Source: Gp1-AA133 sp963850425
Lineage (GTDB): Bacteria; Acidobacteriota; Terriglobia; Terriglobales; Acidobacteriaceae
Reading direction: 5' to 3'
NCBI GenBank assembly: GCA_963850425.1
Contig: CAWKLF010000007.1
Coordinates: 868,001 to 932,000, forward strand
Length of the DNA stretch: 64,000 nucleotides
In this document: positions 1-8,451 of the stretch, in pieces
Layout: every line of letters begins with the position of its first letter
Position numbering within the stretch: the first letter of the stretch is position 1
Made by a program: the position numbers and the translations under genes
Notes under the pieces: model-generated
Database searches by the model: none
Told to the model about the DNA's origin: nothing
What the model saw: the letters and a program-made list of their open reading frames with translations, nothing else

Positions 1-866
1 CGCTCCCCGCGTGCGCGGCGCAGCGCCGCTGCGATCGCGCGCTTTACCAGCGCTGCGGCCAATATTCGTTTATATTCCGCCGATCCGCGCATGTCGGATT
101 GCGGGTCAACCGCGGCGCGCACGGCTTCCATCGCGGCGCCAATCGCCTTGTCGTCGACCTTGTTCCCACGTAGGGTGGCCTCGGCTGCAGCCGCTTTCAC
201 CGGAACCAGTCCGACACAGCCCAGCACAATTGCTGCGTCCTTGCAGGTGTCGCCTTCCATCGACAGTTGAACAGCCGCGCTGGCCGTGGGATACACGGGT
301 GCCGAGCGCTTGAACGCGAGATAAGCTCCCCCGCTCCCCTTCTCCGGAGTTTTCACCACCACCTCGCGCACCAGTTCGTCGTGCTCCAGGACCGTGGTAT
401 AGGCATCGCTGATAAAATTTGCCAGCGGAATCGTGCGCTCCCCTCGCGGGCCCAGGCAGTGGACTTCAGTATTCTGGGTGAGCAGGACCGCGGCCCAGTC
501 TCCGCTGGGATCGGCTTCCGCCAGGGAACCGCCGATGGTGCCTCGATTACGGATCTGCACGTCCGCAATTCCGGCGGCGCAATCGTGCAGAATCGGGACC
601 TGAGCGGCCAAGGTGGAATTCTCGATTTCAGCATGTCGAGTGAGCGCCCCAAAGTGCAACGCCCCGCCCTCTTCCTTGATGTAGGAGGCGTCAGGCACGA
701 AGTTCAAGTCGACCAGGTGGCTGGGATTCGCGAAGCGCAGCTTCATCAACGGAATCAGACTTTGCCCACCGGCGAGAAGTTTGGCATCGTCTCCCAACTG
801 CGAGAGCATGTTTGCCGCATCCTTCAGCGAGGCTGCCCGGTGATAGTGAAAGGGTCGAGGGTACAT
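1..866 (-). CDS. CoxM-like FAD-binding subunit of a molybdenum hydroxylase (3' end cut by window)
   Basis: About 288 residues are readable, and the reading frame is open to the window edge, so the C-terminus is missing. The ATG at 866 follows GGAGTAAGG and begins MYPRPFHYHRAASL. Seen in order: a first FAD-binding motif AGGQSLIPLMKLR near residue 30, then IRNRGTIGGSLAEADPSGDW near residues 105-125, the second FAD motif. Both are hallmarks of the medium subunit of CO dehydrogenase/xanthine dehydrogenase-type enzymes. The C-terminal part (ALVKRAIAAALRRAR) matches the CO_deh_flav_C region. The subunit passes electrons from the Mo and FeS subunits to FAD. CoxL and CoxS partners would be expected beyond the window edge. 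Whether the substrate is CO, a purine or an aldehyde cannot be decided from this subunit. Confidence 0.88.
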   Translation of the reverse strand, partial: MYPRPFHYHRAASLKDAANMLSQLGDDAKLLAGGQSLIPLMKLRFANPSHLVDLNFVPDASYIKEEGGALHFGALTRHAEIENSTLAAQVPILHDCAAGIADVQIRNRGTIGGSLAEADPSGDWAAVLLTQNTEVHCLGPRGERTIPLANFISDAYTTVLEHDELVREVVVKTPEKGSGGAYLAFKRSAPVYPTASAAVQLSMEGDTCKDAAIVLGCVGLVPVKAAAAEATLRGNKVDDKAIGAAMEAVRAAVDPQSDMRGSAEYKRILAAALVKRAIAAALRRARGE

Positions 867-926
867 CCTTACTCCAGGTATTTCAGTCTTGCGCTGTCGA
901 CTCCCTTCAGGGTTCGACTCATCCAA

Positions 927-1421
927 CTACGGTGTGTTCGGTGAACGCGCGAATCCCCATACTACCGCTCCCAGCGCGATCGTCACCGTTGTCGATCCAA
1001 CAATGGCCAGCGCGGAAGCCAAACTTCCTCCGTGCCTGACGGTTTGCAGGATCACTCCCAGCGGAAATGCGAACGACCCCGCCACCAACGCAGCTGCGAT
1101 CCAGTTTCGTGCCGGCTCGTTGAATGTCACGCCGTCAAAAACCACTCCCAGCACCATCAGGAGCATGGCCAGCCCGATCCAGTGCGAATGAATGTCCACC
1201 TGCCGCACATAGTTGTACTTGGTCGCGGTATAGCGGTTGAGAGCGCCGTGGGCCTCCGTCGGATTGCGTTCGGCTGCGTGCACAAATGCCTGCGCCAGAG
1301 ATCCGCCCATCCGATCCAGAGTCTGGTGCTCCACGAAAACCGCGTAGTGCAGTCCGTAGAGCATGCCCAGCAATGCCAGGACGAGACCTCCAATCAGAAG
1401 GACTTTGCGCCCCGTACTCAC
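927..1421 (-). CDS. HxH membrane protein, one repeat unit (unrecognised family)
   Basis: 164 residues from a GTG at 1421. The GTG overlaps the stop of the preceding gene as GTGA, so the two are probably translationally coupled. The protein has an N-terminal membrane helix (VLLIGGLVLALLGMLYG), a His-containing segment AVFVEHQ, a soluble stretch of about 50 residues, then VDIHSHWIGLAMLLMVLG and two or three more hydrophobic helices. This is the same layout as each half of its upstream neighbour, so it is a third copy of the same unit. Function is unknown. The HxH at a helix mouth could bind a metal or heme (inference). It lies 60 bp before the CoxM-like gene on the same strand. Confidence 0.7.
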   Translation of the reverse strand: MSTGRKVLLIGGLVLALLGMLYGLHYAVFVEHQTLDRMGGSLAQAFVHAAERNPTEAHGALNRYTATKYNYVRQVDIHSHWIGLAMLLMVLGVVFDGVTFNEPARNWIAAALVAGSFAFPLGVILQTVRHGGSLASALAIVGSTTVTIALGAVVWGFARSPNTP

Positions 1422-2518
1422 ACTGCAACTCCTGAACCGGCATCCAGCCGGCCACTGTAGCGGAGCACTCCCACCAGCATTCCGACCAAAGCGATGATCA
1501 CCAGCAAGCCCCCGAAATCGGCGATTCCTCCAGCGACGAGCCCCAGATTCAACTCGAGCAGCACGAACACCGGAAGAATGATCGATCCGGCGAGGAGCAC
1601 AATCACCCACCGTCGCTTCCAGCGGTCGCTAAGCCCGACGTACGGCTGCACGAATGACAGCAGCATTGCCAGGAGCCCAAACTCAATGATGTGCGAATGG
1701 GCTGCGATCTTGACCGCTCGCTCGGCCGCCAGCGATCCGTAGCTGGCGACCTCGACTACCGTGCCGCCGTTCCCGCCGGCTGCTGCGTCCAACATGTTCT
1801 TCAAAATCTCCGCCTCGCGAGCTTCGTGCCGGTAAAGATCCACACCTGCATACCACGCGCCATACAGGAAGCCGAGAAGGATCAGAAGAGCTCCGCCACT
1901 CATCAGAGCCCGGCGCTCCCATGTGCGGTCGGTTGGTATTGCGGCTTCTTCCGTGTTGCCAGCTCCGTGAAGAAATTTCCAGAAACCGTACGCTTCGGCC
2001 ACGAGAACGAAAATCAACAGCGCCCCGGCCGAATCCGCGAGCACACTGGCCCAGCCGATCACCGCGAACGGACTATAGGCGATGCCCACGTAGTGAATCA
2101 GAAAAATTCCTACTGGCAGGCACAATCCGCCAATGACGAAAAGTCCTGCCAGTAGCTTCCTACGCCTTGGGGGAAGCGCGACGTAAGGTTGGACGAGGGC
2201 GAGAAGCAATGCGAGATAGCCGGCGTCGGTCATGTGGACGTGCGCATCCACTTTCGTGCCACGATCCTCGAGCAATGCTCCGACTCGCTGGAAACTTTCT
2301 TTGACAGCCAGAGGATTGCCGGCACGCGCCGCCTCCGCGGCAGCCAGCAATGCCTGCCCAGTCTGTCCGCCATTCTGATGAAGAACAAAGACGGCAAAGA
2401 TGTCGCCAAAGAACATGCCCCCGGCAACCAGGGCAATGCCACCAAAGATGAGCAGTCGCCGCGCGCTCATGGGCGCAAACGTCTCAGCGATGTTGGTCGA
2501 CAGTACCTGGGTGGACAT
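1418..2518 (-). CDS. polytopic membrane protein with two HxH repeat units (unrecognised family)
   Basis: 366 residues with about eight hydrophobic helices in two similar halves. Half one: AVFVLHQ, a soluble loop of about 50 residues, then VDAHVHMTDAGYLALLLALV followed by QPYVALPP and further helices. Half two: GVDLYRHE, a loop, then AAHSHIIEFGLLAMLLSFV followed by QPYVGLSD and more helices. The next gene downstream is a single copy of the same unit. The internal duplication and the conserved His-x-His at the start of a membrane helix suggest a ligand or cofactor site, but I do not recognise the family. It probably heads an operon with the CoxM-like gene. No good ribosome site is visible before the ATG at 2518, and MSARRLLIF (residue 17) is an alternative start. 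Confidence 0.7.
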   Translation of the reverse strand: MSTQVLSTNIAETFAPMSARRLLIFGGIALVAGGMFFGDIFAVFVLHQNGGQTGQALLAAAEAARAGNPLAVKESFQRVGALLEDRGTKVDAHVHMTDAGYLALLLALVQPYVALPPRRRKLLAGLFVIGGLCLPVGIFLIHYVGIAYSPFAVIGWASVLADSAGALLIFVLVAEAYGFWKFLHGAGNTEEAAIPTDRTWERRALMSGGALLILLGFLYGAWYAGVDLYRHEAREAEILKNMLDAAAGGNGGTVVEVASYGSLAAERAVKIAAHSHIIEFGLLAMLLSFVQPYVGLSDRWKRRWVIVLLAGSIILPVFVLLELNLGLVAGGIADFGGLLVIIALVGMLVGVLRYSGRLDAGSGVAV

Positions 2519-2617
2519 TGATGTATTTGCGGATATCCCGGTCCAGTTATCAGTCTGAGGCTACATTTTTGCGTGAACTTCGAAACTCGCGAATCGCTCG
2601 TTGCGCAAACAGCTGTC

Positions 2618-5600
2618 CTACCAGGTCAGCTTCAGTGCCAGCTGAATCTGGCGCGGGTTAAAGACGGAACGCGGAGTGCCATAGTACTGATTGGGCGATC
2701 CCTCCTTGTATAGGGGGCCTGCGGGACAATAGGTCGGGCCTCCGGCCGGGCAGAAATCGGACGCTCCGTAGGCTGTGTTGTAGTAGTTGACGTTAAGAGT
2801 ATTCAAAAGATTGAACCCTTCCGCCATTGCCTGCAGATTTACTCCCTCGTGCAGCGCGAACGTTCGCGAGAGCCGGAGATCGACGCTCTGGAAGCTATCT
2901 CCACGGAACGTGTCGCGACCTTCGATGCCAACACGGTCGTTGTTCCCAAAGATGTCACCATTCGAATCAAATCCCGCAAATTTGGTGAAGTAATGCGGAG
3001 TCTGCAGGCTGACGATCATTCCCAGTTGCCAGTTGTCTACCAGGGCATTCATGTGTGTTGGCCCTGCGAGGGTGGCGTTGCCTACGAAGCGGCTCGCCAC
3101 GTGGTCGGCGGAGAGAGCCCGTTCCTTGTCGAAGCAGCACGTGTCCTGTGGAATGAGCACAAAGCTCGGGTTGGGTCCGTTGTCGATCCCTTTGGACCAT
3201 GTATAACTCAGACCCCAGCCGACGTGCTTGGTCATACGCTTGTTGAATGTGAGCAGCAGGCCGTCCCACTGCGAATCCCACTTTGAGTCTGCCTCGAAAT
3301 CCACGGCGAACCCCAGAAAGCCTGCAGGCACAGCGCAGCCGGTGAAGACTGCGCAACGCACGCCCGGAGCGATCACCGGCGGTGTGCACGGAAAATTTGC
3401 GCAGTACAAGTTCTTCATCCCGGTTCCACCGCGGGAATCATGGAACAACATTTGGCCGCTGGGATCGGGCTGGTTGACGTTGTAGAAACTCCCCAGGTGT
3501 ATTCCACGCACGTGCAATCCGGTTATGTCTAAAACAGTGTCCTTGAAAGGTTGTATCTCAATCCCCAAACTCGCCTGAGCGCCATAGGCCGGCTTGTGGT
3601 CCTTGGCAAAGCGGACAATGACTGCGTCTAGGGCCGGCAAAGGATAAGCGGCCGTGGTCACGGTTGGACCCACCATGGCCGCGAGCGCTCCTGCCATCGT
3701 CACCGGATCGGCACCAAAAGCCGAGAGGCGCGTTTTGGCGTTCAGGTCATCTTGTTTATCTTCCCGGCCAGGAAATTTCCCGATGGTCCCGCCACAGGAC
3801 GGGATCTGACACATCAACAGCGGAGAAGGAATTACTCCGTGAAAAAGCCCAGCACCACCACGAATTACGACCGCGTGGCTACCGGGAATTGCATATGAAA
3901 AACCCGCGCGCGGATCAAAATTCTTTAGCGGATTATTGAGAGCTGCGCTGGGCCAGGTTTCGCCCTGCCAACGCAGTCCGTAGTTAAGCGTCAGATTGCT
4001 GGTTGCACGCCACTTGTCCTGAATGAAGAGCCCTTCGTACGTATGTCCGAGAGTGCCTTTGGCTTGGTTGCGAACTGCTTGGGAAACGGCTGTTCCCTGA
4101 TACACCGAGGTGTCGAAGGTCGGCTCATTGAAACCAGAGGCTGCGTCAAACCGCTCGAAGAAAATCACGAACGGATGTGGGACGTGAAGAAAGTCATTGG
4201 GCCCGCCCGTGAACGCGTCGATGCTGCCGAAATCCGCCTCAAACGGGTAAAACAACGGGAACGACTCGGTCGTGTTTACATGGTTGAAGTCCCCGCCAAA
4301 GGTCAACGTGTGCTGGCCAAAGGTTTTCGTCACGTTATCCACGATTTCGAATCGCCCTTCGGTGTACAGGTCAGGATTCCCGCGGTTCACGCCCATCGTG
4401 AACACGTTGGAAACCTCCAAGTGCGGTTGTGTGCTCACCGAGGGAAAGTCAAAGTTCCGGTGCGCATACTGGACGCGCAGATCATTCACCAGGGAAGACG
4501 AAAAAATCGATGTCAGGCTTCCCACCAGAGACTGATCGCGGAAGGTATTGTTCTTGAAACCGGAGGGGAGGTCGAACCCATCGTTCAGCGGAGAGAGGTT
4601 GGTTCCCCGCTGGTCATTAAAGAAGTACCGTGCCGAAAGAACTTCCCGCTCGCTGAAGTTGTGGTCGACTCGGAACAGCATGTTGTCGTAGTTAATCGTT
4701 CGGGTCACCTGGAGATTTTCGGCGGGCAGCCCAAAGACGTTTACTTTCGTATTGTTGATGTCGGTCAGGTTGGTCAGCACAGCCGAGTTATAAAACGGTG
4801 ACTCGACGTGGCGCTGGCCCTCGTAGTTGCCAAAAAAGAAAGTCTTATCCTTCTGAATCGGCCCGCCCAGGGTGCCGCCAAACTGGTTCTGACGCAGCTT
4901 GTTGAACCCGGCGGCCAGTGCGTTCTTCGCATCCATCGCGTCGTTGCGGAAATATTCATAGGCCGATCCGTGCAGGCGATTGGATCCGCTCTTGGTAATG
5001 ATGTTGACGATCCCGCCCACCGCTCGCCCAAATTGCGTGCTGTAGTCGCTGTTGATCACGCGGAATTCCTGCACCGCCTCCTGCGAAGGCGTGGTCTTCT
5101 GAATTCCGGAGGCGGTGGACATGTTGTCCGCACCGTCGATGGCCACGAAGTTGTAGTGGATGTTCTGTCCGGCAAAGGAAAGCTTGGTCACGGGTTCGAT
5201 GATCACGTCCGTGCTACCCGAAGTTGTGTCTCCGACCGTCACCCCCGGCGCCAGCAAGGCGAAGTCGATAAATTGCCGGCCATTCACCGGCAAGTTCTCG
5301 ATCTTCTGTTCATCAATCACCGAACTAACCATGGTACGTGTCGGCTCTGCCAGTTCCCCGATGTCCTGCACTTCGACTTGCGCAATTACCTGACCGGGAG
5401 AAAGCGAGAAATCCAGGCTGCCGGCCGCGCCGATATCGAGGTGAATTTTCTTCGCCGACTTCTGGAAACCAGTCTTCTCCGCCGTTACCGTGTAGTCCCC
5501 AGGCGGCAACAGAGGAACCTGATAGTCGCCTACTGCATTGGCGGTGGTTGTGCGATTGAGCCCGGTCGCTGCGTTCACGGCGGTAACCGTCGCTTGGGAA

Positions 5601-5761
5601 ATGGCAGCACCGCTGGAGTCATAGACGCGACCCTGCACAGTCACCGTCACGACCTGCGCCATGACCGGAAGGCAAGCCATCAACATCACGACGGCACAAA
5701 CAGCTAGAGTTAACGCGCTTGCATAAGGCTTCCTGGTGAGCAGACTGCGGTTGGACTTCAT
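2618..5761 (-). CDS. Oar-like TonB-dependent receptor with carboxypeptidase-regulatory domain
   Basis: 1047 residues from the ATG at 5761, which follows GGAGAC (an upstream in-frame ATG at 5920 lacks such a site and would overlap gntR). There is a signal peptide ending in LPVMAQ. It is followed by a CNA-B/CarboxypepD_reg domain (about residues 38-125, VTVQGRVYDSSGAAISQATV), a plug region with LPVNGRQFIDFALLAPGV and QEFRVINSDYSTQFGRAVGG, then NIITKSGSNRLHGSAYEYFR and a long beta-barrel. The protein ends RQIQLALKLTW, with the terminal aromatic residue usual for outer-membrane proteins. Family members import or bind sugars and peptides at the outer membrane; the substrate is not evident. It lies 38 bp behind the GntR gene and is probably co-transcribed with it. 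Confidence 0.92.
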   Translation of the reverse strand: MKSNRSLLTRKPYASALTLAVCAVVMLMACLPVMAQVVTVTVQGRVYDSSGAAISQATVTAVNAATGLNRTTTANAVGDYQVPLLPPGDYTVTAEKTGFQKSAKKIHLDIGAAGSLDFSLSPGQVIAQVEVQDIGELAEPTRTMVSSVIDEQKIENLPVNGRQFIDFALLAPGVTVGDTTSGSTDVIIEPVTKLSFAGQNIHYNFVAIDGADNMSTASGIQKTTPSQEAVQEFRVINSDYSTQFGRAVGGIVNIITKSGSNRLHGSAYEYFRNDAMDAKNALAAGFNKLRQNQFGGTLGGPIQKDKTFFFGNYEGQRHVESPFYNSAVLTNLTDINNTKVNVFGLPAENLQVTRTINYDNMLFRVDHNFSEREVLSARYFFNDQRGTNLSPLNDGFDLPSGFKNNTFRDQSLVGSLTSIFSSSLVNDLRVQYAHRNFDFPSVSTQPHLEVSNVFTMGVNRGNPDLYTEGRFEIVDNVTKTFGQHTLTFGGDFNHVNTTESFPLFYPFEADFGSIDAFTGGPNDFLHVPHPFVIFFERFDAASGFNEPTFDTSVYQGTAVSQAVRNQAKGTLGHTYEGLFIQDKWRATSNLTLNYGLRWQGETWPSAALNNPLKNFDPRAGFSYAIPGSHAVVIRGGAGLFHGVIPSPLLMCQIPSCGGTIGKFPGREDKQDDLNAKTRLSAFGADPVTMAGALAAMVGPTVTTAAYPLPALDAVIVRFAKDHKPAYGAQASLGIEIQPFKDTVLDITGLHVRGIHLGSFYNVNQPDPSGQMLFHDSRGGTGMKNLYCANFPCTPPVIAPGVRCAVFTGCAVPAGFLGFAVDFEADSKWDSQWDGLLLTFNKRMTKHVGWGLSYTWSKGIDNGPNPSFVLIPQDTCCFDKERALSADHVASRFVGNATLAGPTHMNALVDNWQLGMIVSLQTPHYFTKFAGFDSNGDIFGNNDRVGIEGRDTFRGDSFQSVDLRLSRTFALHEGVNLQAMAEGFNLLNTLNVNYYNTAYGASDFCPAGGPTYCPAGPLYKEGSPNQYYGTPRSVFNPRQIQLALKLTW

Positions 5762-5799
5762 CGTCGTCTCCTTCGTCGTGAACTTGAGCAAGGTTTTAT

Positions 5800-6504
5800 T
5801 CAACCGGTCTTCGATCTGGACGTGGGCGCCCCCACTGGCCTTGCCAGTTGGTGATTGTCCATCACTCTCGACAACCGCAATTCTGAGTCGTCGAGGTGCT
5901 GGACCAGGATCCTGGCGCATTCCTTCAACTTTCCAGCGGTCAACAGCTGGTATAGCTTGCGGTGAACTGGAATCAGGATTCCGGGATGATCATGCCGCTG
6001 GTCGACCAGCACCATCCCCGCTCGCAACTCTGCAATGGTCTTCTGATAGAAGGATTCCAGCCGCTTGTTTCCCAGAAAGCGGATCAGCAGGCTGTGAAAG
6101 TGCAAGTCGTGCGTAACTGCGCTGACCCAGTCGCGGACTTGGACCGCCTGTTCATACAGTTCCAGGGCGGCCAGCAACTCGCGGAGCAGTTCAGGCGCGG
6201 GCGCTTTGGCGGCTTGGATGGCAGAGATCTCAAGCACCCGACGCACGTGGTAGATTTCTTGGACGTCCCGAAGTGACAACTGCGCAACCGCAATTCCCCG
6301 ATGAATGCTGCGCTTGAGCAGTCCCTCCAGCGACAAAATGCGCATCGCCTCCCGCATCGTATTCCGCGATACCCCAAGCGATTCGGCAAGCGGAATTTCC
6401 TGAAGAGGTGTCCCTGGACGCAGTTCACCATTCAGGACTCTTTGCCTGAGAATGCCGGCCACCTGGTCGGCAACACTGGTGCGGTGAATTTGAGAGCGCT
6501 CCAT
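5800..6504 (-). CDS. GntR-family transcriptional regulator (FadR/FCD subfamily)
   Basis: 234 residues from the ATG at 6504 (MERSQIHRTSVADQ). An upstream TTG at 6543 is in frame but would overlap the predicted promoter. The N-terminal winged helix (about residues 10-75) shows LRQRVLNGELRPGTPLQE and LAESLGVSRNTMREAMRIL. The all-helical FCD domain follows, with HDLHFHSLLIRFLGNKRL and an HRKLYQLL histidine typical of metal- or ligand-binding FCD proteins. These regulators bind small acids or sugars and usually control neighbouring uptake or catabolic genes. The TonB receptor immediately downstream and the Tat-exported protein across the divergent promoter are the obvious targets (inference). Confidence 0.9.
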   Translation of the reverse strand: MERSQIHRTSVADQVAGILRQRVLNGELRPGTPLQEIPLAESLGVSRNTMREAMRILSLEGLLKRSIHRGIAVAQLSLRDVQEIYHVRRVLEISAIQAAKAPAPELLRELLAALELYEQAVQVRDWVSAVTHDLHFHSLLIRFLGNKRLESFYQKTIAELRAGMVLVDQRHDHPGILIPVHRKLYQLLTAGKLKECARILVQHLDDSELRLSRVMDNHQLARPVGAPTSRSKTG

Positions 6505-6530
6505 CGATGCGGAAGGAAAAATGGTGCGCC

Positions 6531-6559
6531 ATCTTGGCTCCAAATGTTCAATCTGTCAA
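6531..6559 (-). promoter_or_regulatory. candidate sigma-70 promoter of the gntR-TonB receptor unit
   Basis: On the minus strand a perfect TTGACA lies at 6559-6554. Seventeen bases further is CAAGAT (6536-6531), a poor -10 match. It sits about 27 bp before the chosen gntR start and directly below the palindrome at 6561-6577. The -35 is exact and the -10 is weak, so this is a candidate only. Confidence 0.35.
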
Positions 6560-6560
6560 G

Positions 6561-6577
6561 TGTTGAACAATTCAACA
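6561..6577. promoter_or_regulatory. perfect inverted repeat TGTTGAA-CAA-TTCAACA, candidate GntR operator
   Basis: Two perfect 7-bp arms are separated by 3 bp. The element lies immediately upstream of the candidate -35 and 57 bp before the gntR start. Another TGTTCAA-like half site is at 6545-6551. GntR/FadR proteins bind short palindromes of this size, and autoregulation from such a position is common in the family. Binding by this GntR is inferred. Confidence 0.45.
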
Positions 6578-6863
6578 GCTCCGGTTCAAAATTCGCTCCG
6601 GGCTGCATTTGAGATCCTCTACTGAATTGCAACTTAATATCGATAACACGTGCCGACTGAGGGCGGTCAAGCATGCATGGCCGATTGATCCGAAAGTGCT
6701 CGTGCTCGGAGGTGATTGGTCCGAGTATTGGTACAACGGTTTACAGCTACGCGCGTAACGCAATTGATTTGTTCGCCGCGCAAAGCAGGATTTGGGTTAA
6801 AAACTTAACATATCGGTGCGCGACTCCCATGAAGCAGTGGTAGAGACATCCAGGAGCAATCCA
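6578..6863. other. divergent intergenic region between gntR and the Tat-exported protein gene
   Basis: About 285 bp with no convincing gene. It must hold the promoter of the plus-strand gene at 6864. No strong -35/-10 pair was recognised there. The AT-rich stretch 6790-6815 is the likeliest promoter area. Confidence 0.4.
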
Positions 6864-8351
6864 ATGACATCAGACCTAAATCGCCGCGACTTCCTGAAGC
6901 TCGCTGCTGGCGCCGGTGCCGCCTTCGCGATGCCAACTCCAGCCCACCCGTCTGTCTCCCCCAAAATGATCGGCATTCAAGTGGGAGCAGTTTCGTTCGT
7001 CGATGAAGGCACTGAAAAAGTGCTTGATGTGCTTCAGGAGCGTGGCTGCGTCAACACACTTTTTCTGGCAGTATTCACTTACGGCCGTGGAATCGCGGGC
7101 AGGCAGATCCCGGGCCAGCCGCTGCCCGATCATGGCAAACAGGAATACGATCTCAACTTTCACGGCGGGAACTTCGCCACGCCCCATCCCCAGTACTACA
7201 AAAATACAATTCTCAAGGACACTCGTGCGCCCGACCACGGCAGCCTGGACATCTTGGCCGAAGTACTTCCAGCCGCCAAAAAACGCGGCATGAAAGTCAT
7301 CTGCTGGCTGGAGGACGTGTTTCGCACCGACCTGCCGAACATCGACAAACTGCAGGAGCGGGACCTGCACGGCCGGAATGCCGAGACCCTGTGCGTCAAC
7401 CATCCCGACTACCGAAATTTCCTGACCGGCCTGGTCGAGGACTATGCCCGTTCCTATGACATCGATGGAATCATGTGGGGATCCGAACGCCAGGGTGCGC
7501 TGTCGGACAGCCTGGGAGCCACGCACGATGTCCCACCGATCGATCCAGGAAATGTCACCTGCTTCTGCGAGTTCTGTCAGCGCAAAGCAAAAGAACGTGG
7601 CATCCATGTGGAGCGCGCGCGCCAGGGCTTTCTGGAGTTGGAAAAGTTTGTTCGCTCCGCGCGCAGCGGCAAACGCCCCGTGGATGGTTATTATGTTCAA
7701 TTCTGGCGGCTGCTATTGCGCTATCCCGAGCTAGCCGCGTGGGAAATGCTCTGGACCGACAGCCTGCGGGAAACCTATGCGGCGATCTACCAAACGGTAA
7801 AAACAGCCAAGCAGACCGTGCCCGTGGGTTGGCACATCTGGCACAACAATTCCTTCAATCCGATCTACCGCGCCGAACAAGATCTTCATGAGCTGTCGGC
7901 GTATTCGGACTTCATCAAGGTCGTGATGTACAACAATTGCGGCGGGGAGCGCATGGCGCTTTATGCCGACAATATCGGCCAGACGCTTTACGCCGATCTA
8001 TCGAAACAGGGCCTCATCGACTTCAATAACGCGCTGATGGGATTCAAGGAGGGCAGCTACGACCAGATTCCTCACACAGGACTTTCGGCTGACTATGTCC
8101 ACCGCGAGACGAAACGCGCGCTGGATGGAGTCGTCGGCACGAAAACGTTGATCTGGCCGGGCATCGATATCGATATTCCGACGGAACCTAATAACAGCAA
8201 ATGCACCCCTCGAAGCGTCAAGGAAGCAGTCTTGGCGGCGTTCCGCGCCGGCGCGCCAGGCGTAATTTTATCTCGCAAGTATTCCGAGATGCGGCTTGCC
8301 GACCTCAGCGGTGCCGGAGACGCAATCCGCGAGTTGAAACTGTCCGCTTAA
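6864..8351 (+). CDS. Tat-exported TIM-barrel-like (glycosidase-like) protein of unknown substrate
   Basis: 495 residues from the ATG at 6864, preceded by CAGGAG; the longer in-frame start at 6816 has no such site. A twin-arginine signal is plain: NRRDFLKLAAGAGAAFA at residues 6-22. The mature part has the feel of a (beta/alpha)8 glycoside hydrolase: GMKVICWLEDVF, DIDGIMWGSERQGAL, a Cys cluster CFCEFCQRKAK, VPVGWHIWHNN, and DFIKVVMYNN. There are acidic residues at barrel strand ends (E in ICWLED, E in WGSER), but I cannot assign a catalytic pair or a named GH family. It is divergent from gntR and may belong to the same regulon. Alternative: a hypothetical Tat-secreted protein without catalytic activity. 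Confidence 0.75.
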   Translation: MTSDLNRRDFLKLAAGAGAAFAMPTPAHPSVSPKMIGIQVGAVSFVDEGTEKVLDVLQERGCVNTLFLAVFTYGRGIAGRQIPGQPLPDHGKQEYDLNFHGGNFATPHPQYYKNTILKDTRAPDHGSLDILAEVLPAAKKRGMKVICWLEDVFRTDLPNIDKLQERDLHGRNAETLCVNHPDYRNFLTGLVEDYARSYDIDGIMWGSERQGALSDSLGATHDVPPIDPGNVTCFCEFCQRKAKERGIHVERARQGFLELEKFVRSARSGKRPVDGYYVQFWRLLLRYPELAAWEMLWTDSLRETYAAIYQTVKTAKQTVPVGWHIWHNNSFNPIYRAEQDLHELSAYSDFIKVVMYNNCGGERMALYADNIGQTLYADLSKQGLIDFNNALMGFKEGSYDQIPHTGLSADYVHRETKRALDGVVGTKTLIWPGIDIDIPTEPNNSKCTPRSVKEAVLAAFRAGAPGVILSRKYSEMRLADLSGAGDAIRELKLSA

Positions 8352-8451
8352 GAAATGGCTCGCTGAGGCAATAGCCATCGCTTGCGCGTTCATTCTGTCG
8401 CGGAGGGTACCTGAATGTAAGGCGCCGAAGGTGCCGATTCAAGCATCATCC

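Noticed and set aside
267..944. 225-residue plus-strand open frame
   Set aside because: It is antisense to the CoxM-like gene, which has clear FAD-binding motifs on the minus strand.
8352..8382. hairpin ATGGCT...AGCCAT after the Tat-exported protein gene
   Set aside because: Six-base stem, 12-base loop and no T run; not enough for a terminator call.
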